Assembly: GCF_001580615.1 (NCBI RefSeq)
Contig: NZ_LHZC01000052.1
Span: 62,001-126,000 of the forward strand
Length of the DNA: 64,000 nt
From: Acetobacter malorum
Lineage (GTDB): Bacteria > Pseudomonadota > Alphaproteobacteria > Acetobacterales > Acetobacteraceae
Reading direction: 5' to 3'
Made by a program: the position numbers and the translations under genes. This document shows, in pieces, positions 34,654 to 44,562 of this stretch. Numbering within the stretch: the stretch's first letter is position 1; every line of letters starts with the position of its first letter. A model generated the notes under the pieces. The model was not told the DNA's origin. It worked only from the letters and a program-made list of their open reading frames with translations, and ran no database searches.

Positions 34654-36023
34654 AGGGGCATCCGATACCGCTCCGGATGGGTGTCCCGCAACCATGCAAG
34701 CGCCCCTTCTGCCGCACCGCGTCCGGTTGCAAGGCATGCGTGCAGCAGATAGCCCCCGGTTGGGGCCTCCCAATCCAGCATTTCTCCGGCTACAAAAACA
34801 CCGGGGAGTGCGCGCAGCATCAGCCGTTCATCACAGGCGCTTTGCTCAATGCCGCCAGCAGTGGAAATGGCGCGGGCCAGCGGTTCCGGCCCTGTCAGCC
34901 GCACCGGCAACGCCTTCAACCGAGCCGCCAGAGCAGATGTGGAGGTCGGCACAGGGTCAGCCTCCCGCAACAGGGCGACCGCAACAGGCGGCAGGCGCAG
35001 AGCTTTGCGCAGTTTGTTGGACAGGCTCTCCCGCGGGCGCACAGCTAACAGCCGCTTCGTCAATTCTTCAACAGAGAGATCGGGCCGCAGGTCACACAGG
35101 AGGTCCGCCGTGCCATGCTGAGCCAGATGCTCCCGCAAGGGCGCAGACAATGCGTAAAGCGCGCCGCCTTCCAGCCCGGTTTCCGTCACGACCAGTTCCC
35201 CACGCACGGTTCGGCCCTCAAAAGTCAAAGCCACGGGCTTGAGCGGCGTTCCGGCAAACCGTTCCCTCACAGCCTCTGACCATGCGACCTGAAACCCGCA
35301 GTTGGCAGGACGCAGAGCAGACACGGCAACGCCGCGTTGTTCCAGCGGCGAAACCCAGCCACCATCACTTCCCAGACGCGGCCAGCTTGCCCCGCCGAGC
35401 GCCAGAATGACGGCATCGGGTTGAGAAAACAGCGGGACATCAGGTTCTTGTAGGGGGCCAGCCTGAGGCGATGCCCCCGATTTTTCCGTGTAGCCCAAAC
35501 TGGCAGACGTGGACACGCCCTGCGGCGTCTGCGGCCCGGACACTGCCGCCTCGGACTGCGGCTGAACATTGACATGAGACTGCGAAAACGTCAGGTGCCC
35601 CGCAGCATCCCACCCCGTCCAGCGGGTGCGGGTGTGCAGAGTGACACCCTGCGCCCGCAACCGGGCCAGCCAGGCTCGCAGCAAAGGCGAGGCCTTCATC
35701 GCGCGGGGGAAAATACGGCCTGACGAGCCGACAAAGCTCTCCTGCCCCAGCCCGTCCATCCACTGCCGGATCTGCTCCGTGCTCCATGCCGCCAGAAAAG
35801 GCGCAAGCCTGGGCGCGGCCTCTGCATAACGGGTCAGAAATTTTTCCGGGGGTTCGGAATGGGTGATGTTCAGGCCGCCGCGTCCGGCCATCAGAAATTT
35901 GCGGCCAAGGCTGGGCATAGCCTCCACAACCTGCACGGCGCAGCCTGCGGCAGAAAGAACCTCGGCGGCGGCCAGTCCTGCTGGGCCGCCGCCGATGATG
36001 ACAACACGAAACGGGTTGGTCAT
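34650..36023 (-). CDS. FAD-binding HI0933/BaiN-like flavoprotein (PP_4765 type)
   Basis: 457 residues. The N-terminal dinucleotide site is VVIIGGGPAGLAAAEVL, followed by GRKFLMAGRGGLNITHSEP, characteristic of the TIGR03862-type branch; the C terminus has AGEMLDWEAPTGGYLLHACLATGR. These proteins are soluble oxidoreductases of unknown physiological substrate. A low-complexity Ser/Gln/Pro-rich segment of about 55 residues near 145-200 (SHVNVQPQSEAAVSGPQTPQ) appears to be an insertion in the substrate domain. It lies 34 bp after trpA and overlaps the HerA-like gene. Confidence 0.85.
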   Translation of the reverse strand: MTNPFRVVIIGGGPAGLAAAEVLSAAGCAVQVVEAMPSLGRKFLMAGRGGLNITHSEPPEKFLTRYAEAAPRLAPFLAAWSTEQIRQWMDGLGQESFVGSSGRIFPRAMKASPLLRAWLARLRAQGVTLHTRTRWTGWDAAGHLTFSQSHVNVQPQSEAAVSGPQTPQGVSTSASLGYTEKSGASPQAGPLQEPDVPLFSQPDAVILALGGASWPRLGSDGGWVSPLEQRGVAVSALRPANCGFQVAWSEAVRERFAGTPLKPVALTFEGRTVRGELVVTETGLEGGALYALSAPLREHLAQHGTADLLCDLRPDLSVEELTKRLLAVRPRESLSNKLRKALRLPPVAVALLREADPVPTSTSALAARLKALPVRLTGPEPLARAISTAGGIEQSACDERLMLRALPGVFVAGEMLDWEAPTGGYLLHACLATGRGAAEGALAWLRDTHPERYRMPL

Positions 36024-36057
36024 GCCTGTGGGGCAGAACGCAGAGCAGGATGACGCA

Positions 36058-36891
36058 TCATCCCGCCTTTTTCTCCCCGGCACGCACAGCAGTGGCGAGG
36101 TCTTTAATCTGGTTCAGCACACGCGGCAGGGTCTGGTCGGTCGCCTTGCCATCCGCGTCCAGCGTATCCGCCAGCGTGGAGAGCAGCGCGGAGGCCACTA
36201 CGGCCCCATCTGCAATCCCTGCTGCCGTCGCGGCCTGTTCCGGCGTGCGGATACCAAAGCCAATGGCAACGGGCAAATCCGTTGCAGCGCGGAGGCGCGG
36301 AAGGGCTTCCTGCAACGCTTCAGCACTGGCCGTGCGCGTGCCGGTAATACCGGTGATGCTCACGTAATAAACAAAACCGGATGCGTGCGAGAGCACGTAA
36401 CGCAGACGCTCATCCGACGTGGTGGGGGCCACCAGACGGATGATATCCAGACCGGCATCCTGCGCGGGCTGTTCCAGAATATCCGCTTCTTCCGGCGGCA
36501 GATCGACCAGAATCAGGCCGTCCACCCCGGCTTTGGCGGCATCTGTGCAGAAACGGGCATGGCCGTACGCTTCCACAGGGTTGAGATAGCCCATCAGAAT
36601 GATGGGCGTTTCCTGATCCTGCTCACGGAAGGCGGCTATCATTTTCAGCACACCAGCCACCGTAGCCCCGGCCTTCAGCCCACGACGGGCGGCCAACTGG
36701 ATGACCGGACCATCGGCGGAGGGATCAGAAAACGGCATGCCGACTTCAATCAGATCCGCCCCGGCGGCAGGCATGGCCTTCAGCAGTGCCAGAGAGGTTT
36801 CCAGATCCGGGTCGAACGCTTCCAGATACGGGATGAGCGCACCGCGACCCTGTGTGGCCAGTGTTTTGAAACGGGCGGCAATACGGCTCAC
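36058..36891 (-). CDS. trpA: Tryptophan synthase alpha chain
   Basis: 277 residues, TIM barrel that splits indole-3-glycerol phosphate to indole, which tunnels to TrpB. The catalytic Glu and Asp are present in [27 protein letters not shown] and [12 protein letters not shown] form the phosphate-binding loops. The usual first-strand GDP motif reads AFDPD here (Phe in place of Gly), an uncommon change worth noting. Its start overlaps the trpB stop by four bases, so both subunits are translated together. Confidence 0.95.
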   Translation of the reverse strand: MSRIAARFKTLATQGRGALIPYLEAFDPDLETSLALLKAMPAAGADLIEVGMPFSDPSADGPVIQLAARRGLKAGATVAGVLKMIAAFREQDQETPIILMGYLNPVEAYGHARFCTDAAKAGVDGLILVDLPPEEADILEQPAQDAGLDIIRLVAPTTSDERLRYVLSHASGFVYYVSITGITGTRTASAEALQEALPRLRAATDLPVAIGFGIRTPEQAATAAGIADGAVVASALLSTLADTLDADGKATDQTLPRVLNQIKDLATAVRAGEKKAG

Positions 36892-38132
36892 AGCTTCACT
36901 CCCAGATGCTCAGCGACGGTGAAAATATCTTTATCCCCACGGCCTGAAATATTGACGACCAGCAGAGTCTCTTTCGGCAAGGTGGGCGCAATTTTAGCGG
37001 CGTAGGCAATGGCGTGCGCGGATTCCAGCGCGGGAATAATCCCCTCCGTGCGGGTGCAAAGCTGGAAGGCTTTCAGAGCCTCATCATCCGTGGCCCCCAC
37101 ATATTCCGCGCGGCCGATATCGCTCAGCCAGGAATGTTCTGGCCCAACACCCGGATAATCCAGACCGGCGCTGATGGAATGCGCCTCGTCAATCTGGCCA
37201 TCGGCATTTTGCAGCAGATAGGTGCGGTTGCCATGCAGCACACCGGGGCGACCGCGCTCAATGGACGCTGCCGTCTTGCCGCTATCCAGACCATGACCAG
37301 CCGCTTCCACGCCAATCAGCCGCACAGAGGCGTCATCCAGAAACGGATGGAAAATCCCCATGGCGTTGGAGCCGCCGCCAATGGCCGCAACAATCACATC
37401 CGGCAGGCGGCCTTCCTGCGCCTGCATCTGCTCTTTGGTTTCCTCGCCAATCACGCTCTGGAAATCACGCACCATGGCTGGATAGGGGTGCGGACCAGCA
37501 ACCGTACCCACCAGAAAATAGGTATCCGCAATATTGGCTACCCAGTCGCGCATGGCTTCATTCATGGCGTCTTTGAGGGTGCCCGCCCCGGCGGTCACCG
37601 GCACAACCTCAGCACCCAGCAGACGCATGCGGAAGACGTTGGGCTTCTGCCGCTCAACATCCGTAGCGCCCATGTAAATCACGCATTGCATGCCAAACAG
37701 CGCACAGACCGTGGCTGTCGCCACGCCATGCTGTCCGGCTCCGGTTTCCGCCACAATACGGGTGCGCCCCATACGGCGGGCCAGCAGGATCTGCCCCATG
37801 ACGTTATTGAGCTTGTGGGAGCCGGTATGATTCAGCTCTTCGCGCTTCATGTAAATTTTCGCGCCGCCCAGTTCTTCCGTCATGCGGCGGGCAAACCAGA
37901 GCGGGCTGGGGCGACCAACATAATCACGCAGATAGAAGTCCAGCTCCTTCTGAAAAGCCGGGTCTGCCTTGGCGGCGTCATACGCCGCGTTCAGTTCCAG
38001 CAACAGGGGCATGAGGGTTTCCGCCACAAACCGGCCACCGTAACGGCCGCCAAAGTGGCCACGCTCATCTGGTCCGTGCCGAAGAGAATTGGGCTGTGCT
38101 GCTGTGCTGTGCTGTTCTGCCGGGTCCGCCAT
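36888..38132 (-). CDS. trpB: Tryptophan synthase beta chain
   Basis: 414 residues. The PLP lysine is Lys107 in [11 protein letters not shown], with EELNHTGS typical of TrpB1. [10 protein letters not shown] binds the PLP phosphate and [12 protein letters not shown] lies near the substrate. It condenses indole and serine to tryptophan. trpF, which precedes trpB in many alphaproteobacteria, is not found in the 230 bp upstream, so it must be elsewhere. The N-terminal ~20 residues are variable. First gene of a six-gene same-strand run ending at purA. Confidence 0.97.
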   Translation of the reverse strand: MADPAEQHSTAAQPNSLRHGPDERGHFGGRYGGRFVAETLMPLLLELNAAYDAAKADPAFQKELDFYLRDYVGRPSPLWFARRMTEELGGAKIYMKREELNHTGSHKLNNVMGQILLARRMGRTRIVAETGAGQHGVATATVCALFGMQCVIYMGATDVERQKPNVFRMRLLGAEVVPVTAGAGTLKDAMNEAMRDWVANIADTYFLVGTVAGPHPYPAMVRDFQSVIGEETKEQMQAQEGRLPDVIVAAIGGGSNAMGIFHPFLDDASVRLIGVEAAGHGLDSGKTAASIERGRPGVLHGNRTYLLQNADGQIDEAHSISAGLDYPGVGPEHSWLSDIGRAEYVGATDDEALKAFQLCTRTEGIIPALESAHAIAYAAKIAPTLPKETLLVVNISGRGDKDIFTVAEHLGVKL

Positions 38133-38362
38133 GGGTGGTTCTGCCGCTCCTGATTTTTGCGTGATGTGCCGGGTCGCCCTGCCCTAAAAAGCAGGCATCT
38201 GGCTTACCAGAAGCCGAACGCACTTGCACAGAGGGCACGGAGTCTAAATTTCACCCGGTCCGCATCACGCTGGCTGCTTGCATATTCCAGAACACCACGA
38301 CAAGAATGGAGGGCCTTATTTGAGCTCAAACCCTCCGAATTTCAGCAAAGTGTCCTCATTCC

Positions 38363-39304
38363 ATGCCATATAATCCGCTCAAAACGTCCGGTTTGTTTTT
38401 GGCCCGACACCCTTCACGCGCCGTCCTGCCGCTCTGCGTGGCTCTCCTCGCCCTGAGCGCGTGCAAGGAAGAAAAGCACCACAACCAACCCGAACTCATG
38501 GTTGCCTCACCGGCTCCGCCACCCAGCCCTGCAGGCGGTGCGGGCTCCGCAGCCACGCAGCAGGCCAGTCTGGCTTACAGCCACAGCATGACGGTTCGGG
38601 TGCCGCTGGGATCTTTCGATAAGCATTATGCCGATCTCAGGGATGCCTGCCTGCACGACCAGACGCTGCATTGCCTCCTGCTTTCAGCCCTCATTGAACA
38701 TGATGGTGCTGACGATCAATCGCCCATAGCGCATGTCGAGGTGAGGCTGCCTCATGATCAGGTGTCCGTCTTCATCGCCCGTGCACTGCACCCGCTGGCG
38801 GGCGACAAACCGGGCGATGTGCAGGCTATCCGCCAGTCTACACGGGCAGAGGATCTGTCTCAGCCCGTTGCGGACGCCACCACCCGCAATGCCGAGCTTG
38901 AGAATTACCGTACCCGGCTGACAGAACTCAGCAAAAGACCGGACACCAAGGCTGCTGACCTGATCCAGATTGAGCGCGAACTGGCCCACACGCAGGCCGA
39001 AATTGACAACACCGCCACCAGCCTGCGCGACATGAATACCCGGATTGATACGGAAAGCCTCTTCATCGCTTTCCAGAGTATCGCGCCGGAGAAGCAGACG
39101 AAGCCTGCAAGCCCGATCCGCGATGCACTGGCGCAATCCGGCTCTCTCTTTATTAGCAGCCTTGCTGACGTCATCCGATTTGTATTTGGTGCCTTGCCAT
39201 GGGTGCCGGTCGTCCTTGGTGGGGCGGCCATTCTTCGCTTTGCGGGGCGACGGTGGAAACGCATACCCTTCCGCTGGCCGTGGGACCGTACGCCGCGCGC
39301 TTAA
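38363..39304 (+). CDS. DUF4349-type lipoprotein with C-terminal membrane helix
   Basis: 313 residues. A lipoprotein signal ends LSAC (Cys near 34). After a Pro/Ala-rich linker comes a DUF4349-like domain (about 70-270) with a heptad-rich coiled coil (TRLTELSKRPDTKAADLIQ, ERELAHTQAEIDNTATSLRD). A hydrophobic segment at about 282-300 and a basic Arg/Trp tail follow. Attachment at both ends suggests a membrane-bound periplasmic protein. DUF4349 members are of unknown role. It is divergent from trpB. Confidence 0.78.
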   Translation: MPYNPLKTSGLFLARHPSRAVLPLCVALLALSACKEEKHHNQPELMVASPAPPPSPAGGAGSAATQQASLAYSHSMTVRVPLGSFDKHYADLRDACLHDQTLHCLLLSALIEHDGADDQSPIAHVEVRLPHDQVSVFIARALHPLAGDKPGDVQAIRQSTRAEDLSQPVADATTRNAELENYRTRLTELSKRPDTKAADLIQIERELAHTQAEIDNTATSLRDMNTRIDTESLFIAFQSIAPEKQTKPASPIRDALAQSGSLFISSLADVIRFVFGALPWVPVVLGGAAILRFAGRRWKRIPFRWPWDRTPRA

Positions 39305-39450
39305 ATCACAGCCGGGCGGGAAGGTGGAACGAGGCTTTTCCGCTATTCAGGACTGTCACTTGTCACTGCCCGCCGGTCTGGTCATATTTCCTGCGCCCGT
39401 GTGTCAGCGGTTCGCAAGAGTGACAAAACGATACGCCCGAGGAGAATTTC

Positions 39451-40623
39451 ATGTTTCTGGCCCACAAGCCCGGTGCCCCCGCACGGGCGATTGAGAGTGA
39501 GGCCGACGCCCACGGCGTAGCATGGATTGACCTGCTGAACCCGACCCCGCAGGAGCAGGACCTTGCCGCCAAAATCTGCGGCCAGCCCCTCCCCACACTG
39601 GATGACCTGAACGAGATTGAAAGCTCCTCACGCATCAGCGTACGCAATGGGGCAGCCTTCCTCTCCACTCCTCTGCTCAAAAAAACGGGGCTGGAATTCG
39701 AGGCCTTCCCGGTTGGGTTTGTGCTCACGGCGGAACGGCTCGTCACCATTCGCTATCAGCCCTACCCTTCCTTTGAGAATGTGGCGCAGCTTGTGGCCGA
39801 GCACACCCTGCCGCCCGCGCCAGCCACCACGCCGGCCCCCAGCATGGTTCTCACGCCGGAGCAGAAAGAAAGCGATGCCGCAGACGCCAGCGGGCAGGCA
39901 CAGACTCTGGTGCCAGCCCCCATTGGCCCCGGCGAGGTGCTGGTGGCACTTATTGAAACCATTGTGGACCGGCTGGCTGATATTCTGGAAAGTGTCGGCA
40001 TGTTGCTGGACAAGCTTTCCAAGGACATTTTCAAACGGCGGCAGAACATGCCCAAGGTGCGCAGCGTCGCGGCATGGCAACGCGAATTGCTGGAACGTGT
40101 CGGCAGTTCGGGCGACCTCTGCTCCCGCGTGCGGGACTCCCTGCTAGGGCTGGAGCGCATCACCATCTTTCTGAGTGAAAGTAAAAAGGACGCCATGGCC
40201 CCGGCCTCTGGCCTGCCCATTACGTCCCGCCGTTTTGAGGCAGGTGTCACCACCATCCCGACCGAAAATGCGCCTTATGCGCTGTCCGGCGCGCTCCGGT
40301 CCCGCATGGCAACGGCCAACCGCGATCTCTCCTCCCTGAGTGATTACGTGTCTCAGGCCGCCAGCAAGGTGGAATTTCTGCTGGATGCCACGTTGGGCTT
40401 TATCAGTATTGAACAGAATGGCGTGATGAAGGTGCTGACCGTTGTCAGCTTTATCGGCGTGGCCCCCACCCTGATTGCCGGGGTCTATGGCATGAACTTC
40501 AAGGATATTCCGGAACTTAACTGGTCCTTTGGCTATTGGTATTCACTGGGGCTTATGGCGGCCTCCGTCGGGTTGCCGCTCCTGTGGTTCTGGCGCAAAG
40601 GTTGGCTTGGAGGCATTAAATGA
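39451..40623 (+). CDS. corA: CorA-family magnesium/divalent metal transporter
   Basis: 390 residues. The signature YGMNFKDIPEL lies at the end of the first of two C-terminal membrane helices, with GYWYSLGLMAASVGLPLLWF as the second. The N-terminal cytoplasmic funnel has an acidic/Pro-rich insert of about 40 residues (PATTPAPSMVLTPEQKESDA) and is longer than E. coli CorA (316). A clear AGGAGAA ribosome site precedes ATG 39451. The stop overlaps the next gene by four bases. CorA proteins form pentamers that take up Mg2+ and Co2+/Ni2+. Confidence 0.92.
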   Translation: MFLAHKPGAPARAIESEADAHGVAWIDLLNPTPQEQDLAAKICGQPLPTLDDLNEIESSSRISVRNGAAFLSTPLLKKTGLEFEAFPVGFVLTAERLVTIRYQPYPSFENVAQLVAEHTLPPAPATTPAPSMVLTPEQKESDAADASGQAQTLVPAPIGPGEVLVALIETIVDRLADILESVGMLLDKLSKDIFKRRQNMPKVRSVAAWQRELLERVGSSGDLCSRVRDSLLGLERITIFLSESKKDAMAPASGLPITSRRFEAGVTTIPTENAPYALSGALRSRMATANRDLSSLSDYVSQAASKVEFLLDATLGFISIEQNGVMKVLTVVSFIGVAPTLIAGVYGMNFKDIPELNWSFGYWYSLGLMAASVGLPLLWFWRKGWLGGIK

Positions 40624-41180
40624 TACATCGCACCCTGTTTTCCCGCCTGCGTGGTTTAGTGCCTGCAGGTGCAGCCTGCCTGCTCAGCCTTGCCGCCACC
40701 CAGACCGGACACGCCGCCGGGACCAAGACAAATCCGGCCATCAGTCAGGCTGGCTATCAGGCAATCTTCAACCAGCTGATCGCAGAACCGCTGCGCTATG
40801 GCGGACTGTCCTCCGCACACACCCGCCGCATTCTGGTCGGCCTGCATCAGACAGGCCCGGGCACCGTAGCGGGTGAAATGATGCGGCTGGATTCCGCCAT
40901 GCGGCCCGTGGATGCCGGGCCGGTGAGTGGCACCCTCATACCCACCACGTCCGCACAGCTGAGCCATTGCCACCTGAAAGTGACGCTCTCTGACCGGGAT
41001 ATCCTGCTGGATGGCCCCTGCTCCGCCACGCTGCTGTCGGGCGCGCTGACTTCCCGCCCCAAACCGAGCCAGCTCTGGTCTCAGGTGACAAACTTTATCT
41101 CGCCCGATACCTCCGTCTCGCAATACTGGCTGAGCCGGGACACATGGCAGGCGGCCATCACACCTGCGCCAGCGCCCTAA
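40620..41180 (+). CDS. Secreted hypothetical protein coupled to corA
   Basis: 186 residues with a signal peptide (about 1-32, ending GHA). The mature part is mixed and has two Cys (SHCHLKVT and DGPCSATL) about 20 apart that may form a disulfide, and a Trp-rich end (SQYWLSRDTWQAA). Its ATG overlaps the corA stop (ATGA), so it is probably made with the transporter and could be a periplasmic partner; that is inference. No known domain was recognised. A hairpin follows. Confidence 0.7.
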   Translation: MIHRTLFSRLRGLVPAGAACLLSLAATQTGHAAGTKTNPAISQAGYQAIFNQLIAEPLRYGGLSSAHTRRILVGLHQTGPGTVAGEMMRLDSAMRPVDAGPVSGTLIPTTSAQLSHCHLKVTLSDRDILLDGPCSATLLSGALTSRPKPSQLWSQVTNFISPDTSVSQYWLSRDTWQAAITPAPAP

Positions 41181-41189
41181 GCGCCTGTA

Positions 41190-41213
41190 AAGTCTGGTTG
41201 ACGAACCAGACTT
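41190..41213 (+). terminator. Hairpin between the corA operon and rho
   Basis: AAGTCTGGTT and AACCAGACTT form a perfect 10-bp stem with a GACG loop, 10 bp after the stop. There is no strong T run behind it, so it may be a weak terminator or part of the rho leader. Confidence 0.5.
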
Positions 41214-41402
41214 GCGGATTTATTCTCCGCCTCCAGAACTGGCTGACTTCACCTGTCCAGTGCTTTCCCTCATGTCAGGATCATCCTGCTATCCGGGCCG
41301 CCGTGGCGCACCTCTGCTGTGACACGCCGTGTTTTCGGGCTTTGCGCAAGACTGATCCGGACCTCCCCATTTCTGAACTACTGCCAGTCAGGGCATTCCT
41401 AA

Positions 41403-42698
41403 ATGCATCTTGCGGAACTCAAGGCCAAATCTCCGGCCGATCTTCTGGCCTGTGCCGAAGACCTGAATATTGAAAACGCATCATCCCTGCGCAAGCAGGA
41501 CATGATGTTCGCCATTCTCAAGGCGCTGGCCGATAACGACCAGGCGATCTACGGTGATGGCACACTCGAGATCCTGCATGACGGGTTCGGTTACCTCCGC
41601 TCTCCCGAATCAAACTACCTCCCCGGTCCGGATGATATTTATATCTCCCCCGCTCAGGTACGCCGCTTTGCGCTGCGCACGGGTGATACGGTTGAAGGGC
41701 AGATCCGCGCCCCGCGGGATGGCGAACGCTATTTCTCGCTTCTGAAAATCAACAGCATCAATTTTGAAGCGCCTGAAGCCGTCCGGCACCGCATCAATTT
41801 TGATAACCTTACCCCGCTCTACCCTGAGCGCCGCCTGCAGATGGAAGTGGAAAGCGCTGCCCCGCCGGTGAGCGAGACCAAGGGCAAAAAAGGCAAAAGC
41901 ACGCAGGATTTCACGCCCCGCGTGATTGATCTGGTAGCCCCCATCGGTATGGGCCAGCGTGCATTGATTGTGGCCCCGCCGCGCACCGGTAAGACGGTCA
42001 TGCTGCAGAGCATTGCCTCCTCCATTTCCGCCAACCACCCGGAATGCTTCCTGATCGTGCTGCTCATTGATGAGCGCCCGGAAGAAGTGACCGACATGGC
42101 CCGCTCGGTGCGCGGTGAAGTGATTTCCTCCACCTTTGATGAACCGGCCCACCGCCACGTGCAGGTGACGGAAATGGTGCTGGAAAAAGCCAAGCGTCTG
42201 GTGGAACACAAGCGCGATGTGGTCATCCTGCTGGATTCCATCACCCGTCTGGCCCGCGCCTACAACACCGTTGTGCCGTCATCCGGCAAGGTGCTGACCG
42301 GTGGTGTGGACGCCAACGCGCTGCAGCGCCCCAAGCGCTTCTTCGGTGCGGCCCGTAACATTGAAGAAGGCGGCTCTCTGACCATTATCGCCACAGCGCT
42401 GATTGATACCGGCAGCCGCATGGATGAAGTGATCTTTGAAGAGTTCAAGGGCACGGGTAACTCCGAGCTGATCCTTGACCGTAAACTGGCTGACAAGCGC
42501 ACCTTCCCCGCGATTGACATCACCAAGAGCGGCACGCGTAAGGAAGAAATGCTGGTGGACCGCGCCACCCTGTCCAAAATGTGGGTGCTGCGCCGTATTC
42601 TGGCCCCCATGGGCACGATGGACGCCATGGACTTCCTGCTGGACAAGCTCAAATACAGCAAATCCAACAACGACTTCTTCGAGGCCATGAACAACTAA
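41403..42698 (+). CDS. rho: Transcription termination factor Rho
   Basis: 431 residues. The N-terminal domain (1-50) and the cold-shock-like RNA-binding domain (about 52-125, [26 protein letters not shown]) are followed by the hexameric ATPase core with Walker [11 protein letters not shown] (about 191-200), Walker [17 protein letters not shown] and the Q/R loops. A short Lys-rich insertion ([12 protein letters not shown]) sits before the ATPase domain. Rho unwinds RNA to release RNA polymerase. The 190-bp leader after the hairpin contains no gene I can support. Confidence 0.97.
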   Translation: MHLAELKAKSPADLLACAEDLNIENASSLRKQDMMFAILKALADNDQAIYGDGTLEILHDGFGYLRSPESNYLPGPDDIYISPAQVRRFALRTGDTVEGQIRAPRDGERYFSLLKINSINFEAPEAVRHRINFDNLTPLYPERRLQMEVESAAPPVSETKGKKGKSTQDFTPRVIDLVAPIGMGQRALIVAPPRTGKTVMLQSIASSISANHPECFLIVLLIDERPEEVTDMARSVRGEVISSTFDEPAHRHVQVTEMVLEKAKRLVEHKRDVVILLDSITRLARAYNTVVPSSGKVLTGGVDANALQRPKRFFGAARNIEEGGSLTIIATALIDTGSRMDEVIFEEFKGTGNSELILDRKLADKRTFPAIDITKSGTRKEEMLVDRATLSKMWVLRRILAPMGTMDAMDFLLDKLKYSKSNNDFFEAMNN

Positions 42699-42745
42699 GT
42701 CTCAGGCCCCGGGACCGTTATCAGACCTCGCATTGGCGGCTGTGT

Positions 42746-43018
42746 TCAGCCTGCCGGTGTGGGGTCTTTTTTCTGGATCGTCAGCACCACGCTCCCATCT
42801 GCTTCCGTCTGCTCGGACAGCACAGAATGCCCAAGTGCGAGCACAGACCGGCGGACATTTTTGTGGGGTTCCTCGCCCTTCAGCCGCACAGCAAGCAGGC
42901 CGCCCGGCGGCATAGCGTCCAGCGCGAGGCGGGTGCGCACAAATGTCATCGGGCATTTTTCATGCGTGATATCGAGCATGAGCGTTTCAGGATGAGACGG
43001 GTCTGCTGAGTTTTTCAT
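42746..43018 (-). CDS. TusA-family sulfurtransferase-like protein
   Basis: 90 residues from an ATG 8 nt after AGGAG. The TusA-type core begins LDITHEKCPMTFVRTRLALD; the Cys of CPM is the presumed persulfide carrier, although the usual CPxP second Pro is replaced by Thr. The family passes sulfur for tRNA thiolation or cofactor synthesis; this alphaproteobacterial branch is not well assigned. Convergent with rho and divergent from fur (156 bp between starts). Confidence 0.8.
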   Translation of the reverse strand: MKNSADPSHPETLMLDITHEKCPMTFVRTRLALDAMPPGGLLAVRLKGEEPHKNVRRSVLALGHSVLSEQTEADGSVVLTIQKKDPTPAG

Positions 43019-43174
43019 GAAGCGTTCTCCTCGGGGCCACAGCGCTGGTGGCAGAAACCATTTGAAATCAGAGCTTAAAAAACCTCTGCGTGTGTGTAAA
43101 ATTGGACAACCTCCCCCCTTTTCGGCTACCTGATGTTTCATGAATGCAGGTGGTAACAAGCAGGATTTGCACCC

Positions 43175-43657
43175 TTGAAATCACAGTCGACAGAATCGCG
43201 GATTGCGCAGCTGTGCATCGAACATGGCCTGAAAATGACGGGGCAGCGCCGTGTCATTGCACGCGTTCTGTCGGACGCTGATGACCATCCCGATGTAGAA
43301 GAACTCTACCGCCGCGCCTCAGCGCTGGATTCCCGCATTTCCGTGGCCACGGTCTATCGCACCGTGCGCCTTCTGGAAGAAAAAGGCATTCTGGAACGGC
43401 GGGACTTTGGCGGCGGACGCGCCCGCTATGAAGCCACCGAACATGGCCGCCACCATTACCATCTGATTGATGTTGATAATGGTAAGGTGATTGAGTTTGA
43501 AGACCCTGAGCATGAAGAGCTGATGCGCCGCGTTGCAGAACGGCTGGGGTTTGATTTTGTGTCCATGCGCCTTGAACTGTTTGGCAAAAAGCGCCCGCAG
43601 ACCCAGCAGGCAGGCAAAACGGCCCAGACCGCAAAACGCAAAGGAGCAGCCTCATGA
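43175..43657 (+). CDS. fur: Fur-family metalloregulator (Fur/Mur type)
   Basis: 160 residues. The winged helix-turn-helix contains GLKMTGQRRVIARVLSD and ATVYRTVRLLEEKGIL. The dimer/metal domain has EHGRHHYHLIDVDNGKVIEFEDPEHEEL. The Cys-x-x-Cys zinc motifs of E. coli Fur are absent, as in alphaproteobacterial Fur/Mur proteins that may respond to manganese or iron. The tail is Lys/Gln/Ala-rich. The start is a TTG at 43175 and not supported by a strong ribosome site. The stop overlaps the acyltransferase gene by four bases. Confidence 0.9.
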   Translation: MKSQSTESRIAQLCIEHGLKMTGQRRVIARVLSDADDHPDVEELYRRASALDSRISVATVYRTVRLLEEKGILERRDFGGGRARYEATEHGRHHYHLIDVDNGKVIEFEDPEHEELMRRVAERLGFDFVSMRLELFGKKRPQTQQAGKTAQTAKRKGAAS

Positions 43658-44502
43658 GCGCGGACCAACTGCCGGCAGGCTCTCTTTCCACGCTGGATCT
43701 GGAACGCAAGGGCTTTCCTGAACTCCGGGGCGGCAACCTGAGTGTGCGGATTGCCTCCACCGATGATGAGCGCGATGCCGCCCAGGCCCTGCGTTACCGC
43801 GTGTTCTATGAAGAAATGGGCGCGCACCCGGACGCAGAAACCCTGCGCCTGAAGCGCGATATTGATGAGTTTGATGCCGTAGCCGACCACCTGCTGGTGA
43901 TTGACCACGCCATTGCCTCCGATGCGCGTGGCGTGGTGGGCACCTACCGCCTTGTGCAGGGCGATGCGGCTGCAAAGATCGGTCGGTTCTACTCCGCCAG
44001 CGAATACGATATTTCTCCCCTGACAGAATTTCCGGGGCGTCTGCTGGAAGTCGGTCGTTCCTGCGTGGACAAGGACTATCGTGGCCGGGCCGCCATGCAG
44101 TTGTTGTGGCGCGGCATTGCGTCCTACATTTTCCTGCATCGCATTGACGTTCTGTTCGGCTGCGCAAGCCTGCCGGGCACAAACCCGGACGCCATTGCGA
44201 ACGAGCTGACCTATCTCTACCACAACCATCTGGCACCCCCGGCCCTGCGGGTCAAAGCCCTGCCGGAACGGCGCGTGGACATGCTGCGGGTAGATCCGCA
44301 TTCCATCGACTTCCGTAAGAGTCTGGCGCGCCTGCCGCCGCTCATCAAAGGCTATCTGCGTCTTGGCGGTTATGTGGGTGATGGCGCGGTGATTGATCCC
44401 CAGTTCAACACAACAGACGTTGCCGTTCTGGTGAAAAGTGAACTGCTGGCAGATAAATATTACCGCCATTATGAACGCCGCCTGCGCGATGCGCTCGACT
44501 GA
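43654..44502 (+). CDS. olsB: GNAT acyltransferase, OlsB-like (ornithine lipid synthesis)
   Basis: 282 residues. Features are ALRYRVFYEEMGA, FDAVADHLLVID, GVVGTYRL and LEVGRSCVDKDYRG, which are the hallmark sequence blocks of OlsB/hemolysin-like N-acyltransferases; FGCASLPGTNPDAI and YLRLGGYVGDGAVIDPQFNTTDV complete them. OlsB adds a 3-hydroxyacyl chain from ACP to ornithine, giving lyso-ornithine lipid, a phosphorus-free membrane lipid of many alphaproteobacteria. The ATGA overlap with fur implies coupled translation. OlsA is not in the window. Confidence 0.85.
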   Translation: MSADQLPAGSLSTLDLERKGFPELRGGNLSVRIASTDDERDAAQALRYRVFYEEMGAHPDAETLRLKRDIDEFDAVADHLLVIDHAIASDARGVVGTYRLVQGDAAAKIGRFYSASEYDISPLTEFPGRLLEVGRSCVDKDYRGRAAMQLLWRGIASYIFLHRIDVLFGCASLPGTNPDAIANELTYLYHNHLAPPALRVKALPERRVDMLRVDPHSIDFRKSLARLPPLIKGYLRLGGYVGDGAVIDPQFNTTDVAVLVKSELLADKYYRHYERRLRDALD

Positions 44503-44562
44503 GCAGCGTTTTCAGCCTGACCCGGCGTTTCCTGCTCTTCTCTTGCCCGGCTCTCCCGCACC

